Positions 32,197 to 42,368 of a DNA stretch of 64,000 nucleotides are shown here, piece by piece. Under the pieces are notes generated by a model. The model was not told where the DNA came from. It saw only the letters and a list, made by a program, of their open reading frames with translations, and did not search any database. Every line of letters starts with the position of its first letter. The stretch's first letter is position 1. A program made the translations under genes and the position numbers. The stretch is from Thalassospira marina (GTDB taxonomy: Bacteria; Pseudomonadota; Alphaproteobacteria; Rhodospirillales; Thalassospiraceae): contig NZ_CP024199.1 of assembly GCF_002844375.1 (NCBI RefSeq), positions 4,070,001-4,134,000 on the forward strand. Direction: 5' to 3'.

Positions 32197-34293
32197 CTAA
32201 GCAGAAGTTTTTTCAGGGCTTTCCACCCCGATCAGATGCTGTCCCGCCATGATCTGGTCCAGCGGTTTGACCGGCCATGACAGGATTTTCAGCTTCTCTT
32301 CTTTCGTTAAGGCTTCAACACCCAAACGCGCCAGTTTTTCGTAAATGATGCCCACTTCTATCTGGGTACGGCGGTCCGGTTTGCGGGCCGGTAACAAGGC
32401 ACTATGCAGCGCATTGGCATAAGGATCTTCGATCAGTTGCAGCAAACCATCACGCACGTCTTCGTCAGTATGCTGGGCCGTAATGCGATAAAGCGATGCC
32501 AGTTCTTCGGGGGTTGCCGTTTCTTCCGGGGTCAAAAACAGCTTCATCTTGCGGGCTTTCTGCCCCAGCCACAAAAGACTCGACCAGTGCGTTAACCAGG
32601 GTGACAGCACAAGACCCGCCAGAATCGGCGTCAGCCACCAGAAAAACGCCTGATCCACATAAAGCGCAATGCCACCCCAAGCCAGACCGGCCAGGATAAT
32701 TCCAATATGGGTTTTGACCGCCGCCATGAAAGGCACGCCGGTATCATCACGTTCCTGGGCATCCCAGCCCACCTGATTCCCGGTCAGGACCGAAAACACG
32801 AACCGCGAATGCAGGGTCATCATGATCGGGGCCTGAAGGGCGGAATAGATCATTTCCAGAAGGCCGCTCAGCAATACGGCGACACCGCCATATTTGCGCC
32901 GGTCACGTCCCAGAAACACCATGAAGACCGAAATCACCTTGGGCAAAACCAGCATGCCGATGGTGAAAACCAGCAACACCACCATTTCCATCGACCGGTC
33001 CACCGGCCATTGCGGGAACATGGTGAACTGACCGGGGAAGAAGCTGTAGGTCAGACGCGAATTTTGCAGCGTCGCAATGGTCGAGCTTAACAGCAGCAAA
33101 AACCACAGCGGCGATGACAGGAAGCTCATTACGCCCATAAAGAAGTGCAGACGTGACAGCGGCAAAAAGCCCGGTGCAAAAATCAGGCGGGCATGCTGCA
33201 TGTTACCCTGGCACCAGCGGCGGTCACGCACGGCAAAATCGATAAGGTTGGGCGGCAATTCTTCCCAGCTGCCTTCAAGCTGCGGGATCAGCCAAACCCG
33301 CCAGCCTGCCTTGCGCATGAAGGCGGCTTCGACGAAATCGTGGCTAAGGATATGCCCGCCCATTGGCGGTTTACCCGACAGAACCGGCAAACCACAGCAA
33401 TCGATAAAGGCCTGCACACGGATAATCGCGTTATGGCCCCAATAATTGGAACTGCCCATGCACCAGAATGCCAGACCGGCCGACATGGTCGGGCCATGCA
33501 CGCGCGAAATGAACTGCAGGATACGGGCAAACAGGGTGGAACGGCCGGTTGGCTGCGGCGGGCTTTGGATAATCCCGGAATCCGGGTTGTTTTCCATCAG
33601 ATAGGCCATATTCACCATGGCCTCGCCCGACATGACACTATCGGCGTCAAACACGATCATATGATCATAGTTCGACGCATAGGTTTCGCAGAATTCCTTC
33701 AGGTTGCCCGATTTGCGTTCGGTGTTTTCCGGCCGGCGACGGAAAAAGATTTTACCGCGCGCATTAAGTTCCGAACAGGTGCGTGCCCAGGCCATTTCCT
33801 CGGCAATCCAGATATCGGGATCGCGGGTGTCAGACAGCACGAAGAAATCAAAGGCATCGATTTCGCCCGTGGCGGCAAGGCTTTCGTAGCTCGCGCGCAA
33901 ACCGGCAAAAACGCGATCGGGGTTTTCGTTGTAAACCGGGATCACGATGACGTTTTTCGATTTCAGTTTGCCTTTGCGTTCAATCGGCTTCATCCGGCGC
34001 AGCGTGATGGCATCAATGCTAAAGGCGCGCAGGAAAATGCCGACAACACCGGTATAAAATGACAGGGCAATCCAGGCAAAATTGATGGTGAAAAAGGTAA
34101 TCACCACCATTTCCATGCCGGTCAGTTGGTCAGCGCCCAGAACATCGGACATCAGCCAGGCGGCATAAAAGGTTGTTACCAGCGACGCGCCAAACAAAAA
34201 CAGGCGCCGCACCGACGATGAAGGCCCCGCCAGCTTTACAGCCGGGTCAAGTTCTTCGGGGGTGCGGGGCATAGCCGGGCTGTCGGTCATCAA
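32197..34293 (-). CDS. opgH: Osmoregulated periplasmic glucan glucosyltransferase
   Basis: Membrane-bound family 2 glycosyltransferase of 698 residues that polymerises UDP-glucose into the beta-glucan backbone and exports it. N-terminal membrane helices (about 30-50 and 63-85) are followed by the large cytoplasmic catalytic domain with SDTRDPD, the DxD metal site VFDADSVMSG and the RRWCQGNMQH acceptor motif, then a cluster of C-terminal helices. All active-site elements are present. It is downstream of opgG on the same strand with about 77 bases between, the normal arrangement. Glucan synthesis is expected to rise at low osmolarity. Confidence 0.94.
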   Translation of the reverse strand: MMTDSPAMPRTPEELDPAVKLAGPSSSVRRLFLFGASLVTTFYAAWLMSDVLGADQLTGMEMVVITFFTINFAWIALSFYTGVVGIFLRAFSIDAITLRRMKPIERKGKLKSKNVIVIPVYNENPDRVFAGLRASYESLAATGEIDAFDFFVLSDTRDPDIWIAEEMAWARTCSELNARGKIFFRRRPENTERKSGNLKEFCETYASNYDHMIVFDADSVMSGEAMVNMAYLMENNPDSGIIQSPPQPTGRSTLFARILQFISRVHGPTMSAGLAFWCMGSSNYWGHNAIIRVQAFIDCCGLPVLSGKPPMGGHILSHDFVEAAFMRKAGWRVWLIPQLEGSWEELPPNLIDFAVRDRRWCQGNMQHARLIFAPGFLPLSRLHFFMGVMSFLSSPLWFLLLLSSTIATLQNSRLTYSFFPGQFTMFPQWPVDRSMEMVVLLVFTIGMLVLPKVISVFMVFLGRDRRKYGGVAVLLSGLLEMIYSALQAPIMMTLHSRFVFSVLTGNQVGWDAQERDDTGVPFMAAVKTHIGIILAGLAWGGIALYVDQAFFWWLTPILAGLVLSPWLTHWSSLLWLGQKARKMKLFLTPEETATPEELASLYRITAQHTDEDVRDGLLQLIEDPYANALHSALLPARKPDRRTQIEVGIIYEKLARLGVEALTKEEKLKILSWPVKPLDQIMAGQHLIGVESPEKTSA

Positions 34294-34370
34294 TTTTGTT
34301 CCTGGGCAGAAAGACAGTTTTAAAGTTACGACGGTGATTTACGAACTGGACAGGCAGGATGATCTGACAA

Positions 34371-36431
34371 TCAGAACGCCCAGGGCATGGTCCAGGTTTC
34401 GCTGATCACGCGGTCTTTATAATGCAAAAAGGCGCGCAGGTTCGAGGTCGGGGCTTCGCCCGTGCCTGCCAGATCAAACAGCACGCGCACGCCGCCATTT
34501 TCCTCGTCCTGAACAACGCGCACATTGCTGACATTGGCATTCGATGCACTGACATCCGCCTGCAGATTGGCAATATCATCCAGATAATAATCCAGATCAC
34601 CGCCCCGGAAATTCAGCATGAAGCGGTGAATACCACCATTATCCTCGTCCCCGCCCGGTACCGGTGCAATCCGGGTATCAAGCGCGCGCGACATGCCATG
34701 CAATTCGCGACCGTCGCTCATGGCGGTCAGATCATAGGAAATTTCCATCGAATCACCGGCCTTGGGTTTGTTATCGGGCACCCAGAAGGCAACAATGTTT
34801 TCGTTAGTTTCATCAGGCGAGGGAATTTCGACCAGTTCGACATGGCCCTTGCCCCAATCACCCTTCGGCGTGATCCAGTAGCCCGGACGTTTTTCAAAAT
34901 GCGCGCTGGCATCCTGATAATGGTCAAAATCGCGATCCCGCTGCATCAGGCCAAAACCACGCGGGTTCTGATCCAGGAACGAGCTGATCTGCAGGTTTTT
35001 CGGGTTATCAAGCGGGCGCCACAGCCATTCGCCCTGACCATTATGGATCAGAAGGCCATCGCTGTTATGCACTTCGTTGCGGTAATCGTCGAAATGGCGG
35101 CGTTTCTGTTCGCCAAACAGGAACATGCTGCTTAGCGGGGCGATACCCAGTTTCTGAACCTGATCGCGGAAGAACAGGTTCGCCTTGATCGAGGATACCG
35201 TGCGTTCACCCGGGAAAATATCAAACTGATAGGCACCCGTTACGCGCGCACTATCAAGCAGGGCATAAACCGTAACCTTGCCCCACGGATCGGTCGGCTG
35301 TTCGACCCAGAATTCGCGGAAAACCGGAAATTCCTCGCCATTCGGTGCAGCCAGATCAATCGCCAGCGCACGGGCAAGCTGCCCACGCACCTGGTTGCGG
35401 CCCATCACCCGGAAATAGCTGGCCCCCAGAAAGGAGACCAGTTCTTCATTGCTGGTGACCGAGTCGAGCGGATATTTCAGACGGAAACCGGCATAGCCCT
35501 GCGCGCCAACATTGTTGTCCGAAAGGCCGGTATCGGCAAAATCAAACAGGCTGGACGAATAAGGCACCGGCTGGATTTTACCATCCCGCACGATATTGAT
35601 GCCCACCGGCACATCATACATGTAGCCGGGGTGATAAAGCTCCATCGAGAACCCGGTCGCGCCATCTTTCAAAAAGGCCTGATCGGATTTGAATTTGATT
35701 TTGGCATATTGCGCAGCGTCAAGATCGGCCAGCGCACCGGGCAGTTCGCGATGCGGGTTTTCAAACGGCTTTTGCGCCAGTTCGCGCGCCCGGTTAATCA
35801 CGATATCCGGGGTAAATGACGGGGCCTGATCGGCCTGTTCTGCCTGCGCATTGGCATTTGCGCCGTCGCCTGCCTGTGCATTTTCTGCGGGCTGCGCCTG
35901 GGCATCGCCTTCGCCCTGTGCCGGGGCGGCACCATCGCCTGCCTGCCCGTTGGCAGCGGCATCACTGCCATTTGCGGCATCACCAGCGGCCGCATTACCC
36001 GCGCCATTGTCCGCCGTTTCGCCATTGGCCGGTGCATTTTCAGCATTGGCCGCAGGGGCATTATCGCCTGCCGGGGCGGCACCATCGCTGGCGGGTGCGG
36101 CATCATTGTTGTTGGATTGCGCCTGTTCGGCGACCGGGGCATCCTGCCCATCGGGTGCGGTATTGGCCGGTGCGGTGTTTTCCGGGGTCGTGTTGCCCGA
36201 TGCTGCAGGCGCGTCTGCATTGCCCTGCGCATCATTGGCCGTGGTTTCAGCGGCTGTTGCGGTGACTGCCGGTTGTTTGCCGCCTGCATGGGCTTTGGTG
36301 CCAGCGGCCAGTGCCGGCTGGCCTGCAAGGCAAAGGGTGGTCAGCACACATGCCGATACCATCCCCAGCCGGGACAGGGAAAAGCCTTTCTGCGGGACAC
36401 ATTGCGAGTCAACCTGCTGGCAAATTTGCAT
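34371..36431 (-). CDS. opgG: Periplasmic glucan biosynthesis protein with a long low-complexity linker
   Basis: A 686-residue periplasmic protein needed for glucan backbone branching or release. The MdoG domain begins near residue 204 (SFTPDIVINRARELAQKPFE) and runs to the C-terminus, including LYHPGYMYDVPV, GASYFRVMGRNQVRGQLARA and the Ig-like end. Ahead of it is a Sec signal peptide (core about 24-40, cleavage near ALAAG), then about 160 residues (45-203) made almost wholly of Ala, Asn, Gly, Asp, Pro, Gln and Glu. The usual family length is near 510, so the linker explains the excess. The start was placed at the Met that gives a signal peptide; a further upstream ATG at 36551 is unlikely. 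Confidence 0.9.
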   Translation of the reverse strand: MQICQQVDSQCVPQKGFSLSRLGMVSACVLTTLCLAGQPALAAGTKAHAGGKQPAVTATAAETTANDAQGNADAPAASGNTTPENTAPANTAPDGQDAPVAEQAQSNNNDAAPASDGAAPAGDNAPAANAENAPANGETADNGAGNAAAGDAANGSDAAANGQAGDGAAPAQGEGDAQAQPAENAQAGDGANANAQAEQADQAPSFTPDIVINRARELAQKPFENPHRELPGALADLDAAQYAKIKFKSDQAFLKDGATGFSMELYHPGYMYDVPVGINIVRDGKIQPVPYSSSLFDFADTGLSDNNVGAQGYAGFRLKYPLDSVTSNEELVSFLGASYFRVMGRNQVRGQLARALAIDLAAPNGEEFPVFREFWVEQPTDPWGKVTVYALLDSARVTGAYQFDIFPGERTVSSIKANLFFRDQVQKLGIAPLSSMFLFGEQKRRHFDDYRNEVHNSDGLLIHNGQGEWLWRPLDNPKNLQISSFLDQNPRGFGLMQRDRDFDHYQDASAHFEKRPGYWITPKGDWGKGHVELVEIPSPDETNENIVAFWVPDNKPKAGDSMEISYDLTAMSDGRELHGMSRALDTRIAPVPGGDEDNGGIHRFMLNFRGGDLDYYLDDIANLQADVSASNANVSNVRVVQDEENGGVRVLFDLAGTGEAPTSNLRAFLHYKDRVISETWTMPWAF

Positions 36432-37088
36432 TTTTTTCACGCCGAAACCTTTGTTGATATGCCTTGCGGGCTTTTGCACGATGAACGGGGCAGCAATGTG
36501 ACAGTATTGCGCAATCAGGGATTTATCCCCTAATTGGCGGATATTGACCATACGGATTTAGGCCCAGTTTAAGGTCTTGAAAAGCCGGTTTTTCGCATGT
36601 TCAACGCTACAGGAATGTGAATGTTTCCACCGTGCCTGTCAAAAGCATGGAAAAGCTGCGTTTTTCGCGATTTTGCGCTGCAATAAAACTTTTATCCGCC
36701 CCGCAATTTCCGGTCGGCACTGGTGTTATCCAGGACAATTAAAAGCCTGATTTTCCGTTTGAAAACAAAAACAAACCCGCCAGACTCTGCGATGCGAACA
36801 GGTAGCAACCATTCTACCGGAAAACCACGGCATTTCGGCCCCCACATTTTTTGCAGGGCAGCAAAAACCCGTGATTGCATGATGGATTCGTTTCACAATC
36901 CCGCCAGTACCGGAAAATCTATTCTTGGGTATGAGATGCCCAAGGGGCCTGCTGGCCATAATGCCCCATCGCCTTGACAGCATTCATTAATGCCCCTGGC
37001 CGCCCGCCACGACTTGCACATTCATACCACGCAAGGTCGCCCTGATCTATTTGATCACGCAAGGGGAAACAAAGTAGCGGACACCAGC
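36432..37088. other. Gene-free stretch between opgG and the racemase gene
   Basis: About 650 bases without a convincing coding frame on either strand. The part nearest opgG (to about 36560) should contain its promoter. No clear terminator for the racemase operon was found near 37000-37088. Confidence 0.5.
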
Positions 37089-37832
37089 CTAAAGCGCGGC
37101 AGGTGCAAAACCGTCAAACATGCCGTGATAGGATTTGGCAGGTGGTGTGCCATAGGTACTGTGTTTGCTGGTTGCCAGTTTCAGTTCTGCCAGACCTTCA
37201 ACCATTTTGATGGCGGCCTGCACCCCGTCAATCACCGGCACACCAAGGTCGGATTTCAACCGATCTGCAATGTCGGTCATGCCCGCACAGCCAAGGACGA
37301 TGGCTTCTGCACCGTCATCGTGCAGGCTTTTTTGTGCCCGCTGGTACAGGGCATCATAGGCCATGGCAGCGTTTTCGCCTTCAAAATCCAGTGTTCTGAC
37401 GCCAGCGGCACGCACCACACAATCGCGATCCGCGCCATATTTGCGCACCAGATGTTCCAATGGTCGCACAGAAACATGCATTGGCGTGACAATGGCATAG
37501 CGCCCGGCAAGGGCCTGGGCAAAACGAATGGCCCCTTCGCACAGGCCCATCACCGGTGCGTGGGTCAGGCAACGGGCGGCATCCACGCCGGTATCATCAA
37601 AACAGGCCACCACATACCCATCAATGCCAGTGGGGTCGAGCGTGCGGATAACCGAAAGCAAACCGACACTGGCAAAGGCCTCGTCGTAATATCCTTCGAT
37701 GCTGTCGGGGCCAAAATCGGGATTAAGGGCAATCACCTGATTATGGGGATAAATGGTGCGCTGCGCCTGGTCCCGGATTTTATCGGTAAAACCGACCGAC
37801 ATATTCGGGTTGATCACCGCAAGTCTGGACAT
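37089..37832 (-). CDS. Asp/Glu/hydantoin racemase-family protein
   Basis: A 247-residue cytoplasmic enzyme of the cofactor-independent racemase superfamily. The two catalytic Cys positions are seen in YVVACFDDTGVDAAR (about residue 76) and EAIVLGCAGMTDIA (about residue 182), and the start SRLAVINPNMSVGFTDKI matches hydantoin racemase/maleate isomerase-like proteins. It is the last gene of an ABC transporter operon, starting 16 bases after the second permease, so it probably acts on the imported compound, perhaps an amino acid, allantoin or hydantoin-like molecule. Substrate unknown. Confidence 0.8.
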   Translation of the reverse strand: MSRLAVINPNMSVGFTDKIRDQAQRTIYPHNQVIALNPDFGPDSIEGYYDEAFASVGLLSVIRTLDPTGIDGYVVACFDDTGVDAARCLTHAPVMGLCEGAIRFAQALAGRYAIVTPMHVSVRPLEHLVRKYGADRDCVVRAAGVRTLDFEGENAAMAYDALYQRAQKSLHDDGAEAIVLGCAGMTDIADRLKSDLGVPVIDGVQAAIKMVEGLAELKLATSKHSTYGTPPAKSYHGMFDGFAPAAL

Positions 37833-37848
37833 TCTATCGCCCCCTGGA

Positions 37849-38667
37849 TCACGCCTTGCGACGGCGTAACAACACCACCGCCCCAAAGGCCAACCCGATA
37901 ACAACAAAGGAAAAAACCGTCGTCAGCGTGCCCAGCGCATACAGCACCGGTGTCGTGACATTGGTTGTCATGCCGTAAATTTCCAAAGGCAGGGTGTTTA
38001 ACGATCCTGCCGTCATCAATGTCCGGGCAAATTCATCGTAAGACAGCGTAAAGGAAAACATCGCAACGCCAATCAGGCTGGGTGCCACCATTGGCAACAC
38101 TACATGGCGCACCGTCTGCCAGTTTGACGCGCCCAGATCACGGGCTGCTTCCTCGAACGAGGGATCAAAACGGTTAAACACCGCAAACATGATCAAAAGG
38201 CCAAACGGGAAGGTCCAGGTCAGATGCGCCCCCAGGGCCGAGCTGTACCATTGCGGCTGCAACTGAAAGATATTGAACAGCAAGCCGATGCCCAGCGAAA
38301 TCAGGATGGAAGGTACAATCAGGCTGGCAATCGCCAGGTAAAACACCACCGTATCGCCGCGAAACCGCCGCCGGAAGGCCAGGCCCGCCATGAAAGACAC
38401 CACAACCGTCACCACCATGACAATCAGGCCCAGCTTGAGCGAACGCAGAAACGACCCACCAAAATCCCCCACCGCCTGCTGTTCAAACAGGTTTACAAAC
38501 CAGTGGAAGGAAAATCCATTCATCGGGAAAGTCAGCCCGCCATTTGGCCCCTGAAAGGACAGGATAAAAATGGTCAGCATCGGCCCGTATAAAAACAGGA
38601 CAAACAGGGCAAAGAAGGCAGCAAGGAAATAAAAGGCCGTTGGTCGTTTTTCACGCGTTACTGCCAT
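37849..38667 (-). CDS. ABC transporter permease, PotC-like
   Basis: Inner-membrane permease of 272 residues with six hydrophobic segments and the cytoplasmic EAA loop EEAARDLGASNWQTVRHVVLP at about 175-195 (given here as EEAARDLGASNWQTVRH). It resembles the second permease of spermidine/putrescine-type importers. The ATG follows the preceding gene's stop by one base and uses an AAGGAGC site inside it, so the two permeases are coupled. A longer frame beginning at 38691 would overlap the upstream gene without need. It works with the PotB-like permease, the Tat-exported binding protein and the ATPase encoded upstream. Confidence 0.9.
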   Translation of the reverse strand: MAVTREKRPTAFYFLAAFFALFVLFLYGPMLTIFILSFQGPNGGLTFPMNGFSFHWFVNLFEQQAVGDFGGSFLRSLKLGLIVMVVTVVVSFMAGLAFRRRFRGDTVVFYLAIASLIVPSILISLGIGLLFNIFQLQPQWYSSALGAHLTWTFPFGLLIMFAVFNRFDPSFEEAARDLGASNWQTVRHVVLPMVAPSLIGVAMFSFTLSYDEFARTLMTAGSLNTLPLEIYGMTTNVTTPVLYALGTLTTVFSFVVIGLAFGAVVLLRRRKA

Positions 38668-38668
38668 T

Positions 38669-39526
38669 TTAAAGCTCCTTGCGAATATCAACGAGGCGCA
38701 AAAGGGCGGTTACGATCAACAGCACCGTAATCAGCAGCACAACCGCACTGGCCGCTGCCGCCGGATATTGCAAAAGCCCGATTTCATTGGAGATCTGCAA
38801 CCCGACCGAGGCACTTTGACCGCCGCTCATCAAACGCACGGTGATGAAATCGCCCATCACCACCGTAATCACAAAGATCGAGCCAATGGCGATACCGGGT
38901 TTGGACAGCGGCAAAATCACATGGCGCAATGTTGCCCAGGCGCTGGCACCGTTATCGCGTGCCGCCTCAATCAGGGAGCGGTCAATGCGCATCATCGAAT
39001 TGAAAATCGGCACCACCATGAACAGGGTGTATAAATGCACATCCGCCAGAACCACGGCAAAGTCGGAAAACAGCAAAAATTCAAGGGGTTCATGAATGAC
39101 ACCAGCCCCCATCAGGGCCTGGTTCAAAAGGCCGTTGCGCCCCAAAAACGGAATCCACGAAATCATACGAATGATATTCGATGTCCAGAAAGGGATGGTG
39201 CACACCATGAACAGCACGATCTGCCAGGTAAGGCTTCGGACATGAAAAGCCAGGAAATAGGCCACGGTAAAGCCGATCCCCAGCGTAAAGGCCCAGGTCA
39301 GCGCCGCATATTTGAAGGTATTAAGGTAAATTTTCCAGGTAACGGATGTCCCCAGAAGGTAGCTGTAATTTTCTAAAATAAAGTCGGGCAGGATACGGTA
39401 TTCGTCATAATCCCAGAAACTGACCACCACAATTGTCAGCAGCGGTATCACCAGAAAAATGGCAAATACCAGCGCCATGGGCGTGATCAGAAAATAGGAA
39501 CCGCGTTTGGAATTGGATGCTGACAT
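38669..39526 (-). CDS. ABC transporter permease, PotB-like
   Basis: Inner-membrane permease of 285 residues with six hydrophobic segments starting YFLITPMALVFAIFLVIPLL and the coupling loop SLIEAARDNGASAWATLRH. This is the partner permease of the PotC-like protein in a heterodimeric importer of the spermidine/putrescine/opine-related family. It lies 78 bases after the binding-protein gene. Family membership is secure; the transported compound is not determined by sequence, and polyamines are only one option beside amino acids or other small organic compounds. Confidence 0.9.
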   Translation of the reverse strand: MSASNSKRGSYFLITPMALVFAIFLVIPLLTIVVVSFWDYDEYRILPDFILENYSYLLGTSVTWKIYLNTFKYAALTWAFTLGIGFTVAYFLAFHVRSLTWQIVLFMVCTIPFWTSNIIRMISWIPFLGRNGLLNQALMGAGVIHEPLEFLLFSDFAVVLADVHLYTLFMVVPIFNSMMRIDRSLIEAARDNGASAWATLRHVILPLSKPGIAIGSIFVITVVMGDFITVRLMSGGQSASVGLQISNEIGLLQYPAAAASAVVLLITVLLIVTALLRLVDIRKEL

Positions 39527-39604
39527 ACCGTTCCGCCAAATTCAGAAATTTCCCAAAGGATCACCGGGCCGCCGCATGGGCGGCCCGGTCGCCTTACCCC
39601 CGCA

Positions 39605-40918
39605 TCAGGCGGCGATAAATTCGTTCCACTTGCGAACCATGTGTTTGTTTTCATCCATCACAGAGTTCCAGCAGGCAACATGGCCCATGCGTTCTTCGTA
39701 AGAACCGCCATCACGTACGGCACCGGCCTTTTCCATGACCTTGCCTTCCGGACTGACGATATCGCCCTGGGCTTCCTTGCCTTCCATCCAGTAACCCCAT
39801 TCATCTTCGGTCATAAATTTCTTGGCAGTTTCCGGTGCGGCACTGTAATAGCCCTGACGGTTCAGATAGGCGCCAACCCAACCCGACAGATACCAGTTGA
39901 TATATTCATAGGCGGCTTCCAGCTCGAGGCCGGAAAGATGCTTGGCCAGGCCAATACCACCACCCCATGCACGGTAACCTTCCTTGAGCGGCTGGTATTT
40001 GCATTCGATGCCCTTGGAACGAACAGCAGCCACGGCCGGCGACCACATCGACTGGATCACGACTTCGCCCGACGACATCAGGTTCACCGATTCATCAAAG
40101 CTTTTCCAGAAGGCGCGGAACTGGCCATCCTGTTTCGCCTTGATCATCAGCGCGATGGTCTGGTCGATTTCGTCTTTGGTCATGTTGCCCTTATCGCCAT
40201 AGGTGATTTCACCCATGGCCTCGGACACCATCGCCGCATCCATGATGCCAATCGACGGAATGTTCAGGATCGATGCCTTGCCTTTGAATTCAGGATTGAG
40301 AAGTTCTGCCCAGCTGGTGATCGGACGGCCGATCAGATCGGGGCGGATACCCAGGGTATCGGCATTGTAAATGGTCGGGATCAGCGTCATCCACTGGGTG
40401 GGGGCGCTGGCAAAATCGGTGCTGTCCGGGCCTTCGACAAAGCCGACCTTGTGCGGGGCGGTACCCTGGGCAATTTTGGAATCCGGGGTCAGCTTGCCGG
40501 AAATGAATAGCGGCGAGATTTTATCGTAATTCTTGATCTTGTTGGTATCCATCGGCTGCAGGGTGCCCGCCGGGAAAACCTTTTTACAAATCCAGTATTC
40601 GATATCGGCAATATCAAACGAATTGGGCTGGGTTACCGCACGCTGTGCCACGGCATCGGAATCAAGTGCCGTCATTTGCAGGGTAAAGCCCAGATCTTCC
40701 TTAACCTTGTCGGCAACGGCATTGATGTTGGAAACACCAGTACCAAACTGGCGCAGCGTCACATTTTTAATGTTCTGCGCCCAGATGGTCGGGAAACCGG
40801 TAATCGCACCCGAACCAATGGCAACACCGGCCGTGGCAGCAGCCCCTTTAAGGAAACCGCGACGGGTAACATCCTTGCCCGGAAGGATGGACTTCGATTT
40901 AATCTTGTCGGTCGTCAT
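39605..40918 (-). CDS. Tat-exported extracellular solute-binding protein, PotD-like
   Basis: Periplasmic binding protein of 437 residues. The N-terminus carries a twin-arginine signal, VTRRGFLKGAAATAGVAIG, then AITGFPTIWAQN near the cleavage site. The mature part has the type II binding fold (NVTLRQFGTGVSNINAVAD, later IPSIGIMDAAMVSEAMG) of the spermidine/putrescine group. Export through Tat implies folding before secretion. An AGGAGC site lies just upstream of the ATG. It is second in the operon after the ATPase. Confidence 0.9.
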   Translation of the reverse strand: MTTDKIKSKSILPGKDVTRRGFLKGAAATAGVAIGSGAITGFPTIWAQNIKNVTLRQFGTGVSNINAVADKVKEDLGFTLQMTALDSDAVAQRAVTQPNSFDIADIEYWICKKVFPAGTLQPMDTNKIKNYDKISPLFISGKLTPDSKIAQGTAPHKVGFVEGPDSTDFASAPTQWMTLIPTIYNADTLGIRPDLIGRPITSWAELLNPEFKGKASILNIPSIGIMDAAMVSEAMGEITYGDKGNMTKDEIDQTIALMIKAKQDGQFRAFWKSFDESVNLMSSGEVVIQSMWSPAVAAVRSKGIECKYQPLKEGYRAWGGGIGLAKHLSGLELEAAYEYINWYLSGWVGAYLNRQGYYSAAPETAKKFMTEDEWGYWMEGKEAQGDIVSPEGKVMEKAGAVRDGGSYEERMGHVACWNSVMDENKHMVRKWNEFIAA

Positions 40919-40968
40919 GTGAAGCTCCTGATAAAACGATGTTTTTTTTAAGGGTCTGCACCCTGATT

Positions 40969-42054
40969 TCAGGCCAGAACATGTGCGTGTTCGGGTTCCC
41001 AGTAGGCGATAAACTTTTCCTTCCTGCGCACGGGCGCACGCCGAAATTCGCTTTCGGTCTTCATAAGGGTGATGTCCTTGCCATCTATCGTGGTGGCAAC
41101 GATCCGCACCCAAAGCCCCAGATATTCGACTGTCGTGATTTCAACCGGGATCTGGCATTGCTCGGCCCCGGCGGGAATTTCCTGCGCCAGGCCGATCAGA
41201 TCGGTCCGAATGGTAAATTCAAGGTCTTCGCCGGTTTTCGCATCGCCATGCACCGGCAACACAAACTGGTCCGGGCCGCGTTCAATGATGGTGGCGGTTG
41301 CATCAGCACGGGTAACCCGGCCTTTGAAAATGTTTTGCCCACCCATAAAATTGGCAATAAAGCGCGAGCGCGGACGATTGAAAATTTCTTCGGGTGATCC
41401 CTGCTGGCGAATAACGCCATCTTCCATCACCACCACCATATCCGAGAGGGCCAGTGCCTCGTCCTGGGCGTGAGTAACATGGACAAAGGTAATGCCCAGA
41501 TCCTGTTGCAGGCGGCGCAATTCATCGCGCATCCGCGCACGCAAAAAGGGATCAAGCGCTGAAAGCGGTTCGTCAAGCAGGAGGACTTCGGGCTGCGTAA
41601 TCAGCGCGCGCGCCAGGGCAATACGTTGCTGCTGCCCCCCTGAAAGCTGGTCCGGCTTGCGATCTGCAAATTTTTCCATATGCACGCGGGCCAGCATTTC
41701 GGTGGCGCGTTCGGCCCGTTCCGCCGGAGAGACACCCTGCATACGCAGGCCGAACGCCACATTTTCCGCACAGGTCATGTGGGGAAACAGCGCGTAATTC
41801 TGAAACATCATTGCCGTGCCACGCTTTACCGGTGGCAATTCCGTTACATTACGCTGCCCGATCAACAGATCCCCTTCGCTGATCACCTCGTGACCGGCGA
41901 TCATGCGAAGCGTTGTTGTCTTGCCACAGCCCGAAGGACCGATCAGACAGCAATAGGCGCCAGCCGGTATTTTGAGATCGATCGATTTGACTGCGATTGT
42001 ACTGCCGTAATATTTACTGACAGCGATCAGCTCAATGGCACCATTACCCGTCAT
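40969..42054 (-). CDS. ABC transporter ATP-binding protein, PotA-like
   Basis: ATPase of 361 residues. Walker A GPSGCGKTTT (about 38-47), signature LSGGQQQRIALARAL, Walker B LLLDEPLSALDP and a C-terminal TOBE regulatory domain (about 280-350) are all present, as in PotA-type importers. It is the first gene of a five-gene operon with binding protein, two permeases and a racemase-like enzyme. The ATG chosen follows GGGTGGGCGG; an in-frame ATG at 42120 would overlap the likely operator and add 22 unlike residues. Confidence 0.9.
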   Translation of the reverse strand: MTGNGAIELIAVSKYYGSTIAVKSIDLKIPAGAYCCLIGPSGCGKTTTLRMIAGHEVISEGDLLIGQRNVTELPPVKRGTAMMFQNYALFPHMTCAENVAFGLRMQGVSPAERAERATEMLARVHMEKFADRKPDQLSGGQQQRIALARALITQPEVLLLDEPLSALDPFLRARMRDELRRLQQDLGITFVHVTHAQDEALALSDMVVVMEDGVIRQQGSPEEIFNRPRSRFIANFMGGQNIFKGRVTRADATATIIERGPDQFVLPVHGDAKTGEDLEFTIRTDLIGLAQEIPAGAEQCQIPVEITTVEYLGLWVRIVATTIDGKDITLMKTESEFRRAPVRRKEKFIAYWEPEHAHVLA

Positions 42055-42368
42055 CCGCCCACCCGATACTGCATGCAAAATTGTCAACAATCCGTGTTTT
42101 GGATTGTTAGCAAGTGCCATGCCATATCGATAATGCCGTGCAAATCCTCGCTTTTTAGCCCCATAGGTTGATCAGCTCGCGGCATATGTGCCATTTTTAT
42201 GCGCAGATCATGTTTATTTTTTAATCATTGATACGTGCCCGCACATTTTTTGATCTATTCTGATTTGCGCGAAACTGTTTCTTCGGTTTTTTGTTGTGCA
42301 GATCGTCAACAATTTTGTAAAACATATATATGAGTCCTTCGACCTCCCACCAGGAAAGACGCGCCGCT
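42055..42368. promoter_or_regulatory. Divergent promoter region with two GntR-type operators
   Basis: TTGTCAACAA at 42081-42090 (inside the palindrome ATTGTCAACAAT) and TCGTCAACAA at 42303-42312 share a core that fits the GT-N(0-3)-AC pattern bound by FCD-type GntR proteins. One site is close to the ATPase gene, the other to the GntR gene, so both transcripts could be controlled by that protein. Binding is inferred. Confidence 0.55.

Noticed and set aside
35823..36299. CRISPR array or satellite in the repetitive opgG region
   Set aside because: The repetition comes from low-complexity Ala/Asn/Gly/Asp codons within one open frame; there are no regular repeats and spacers.
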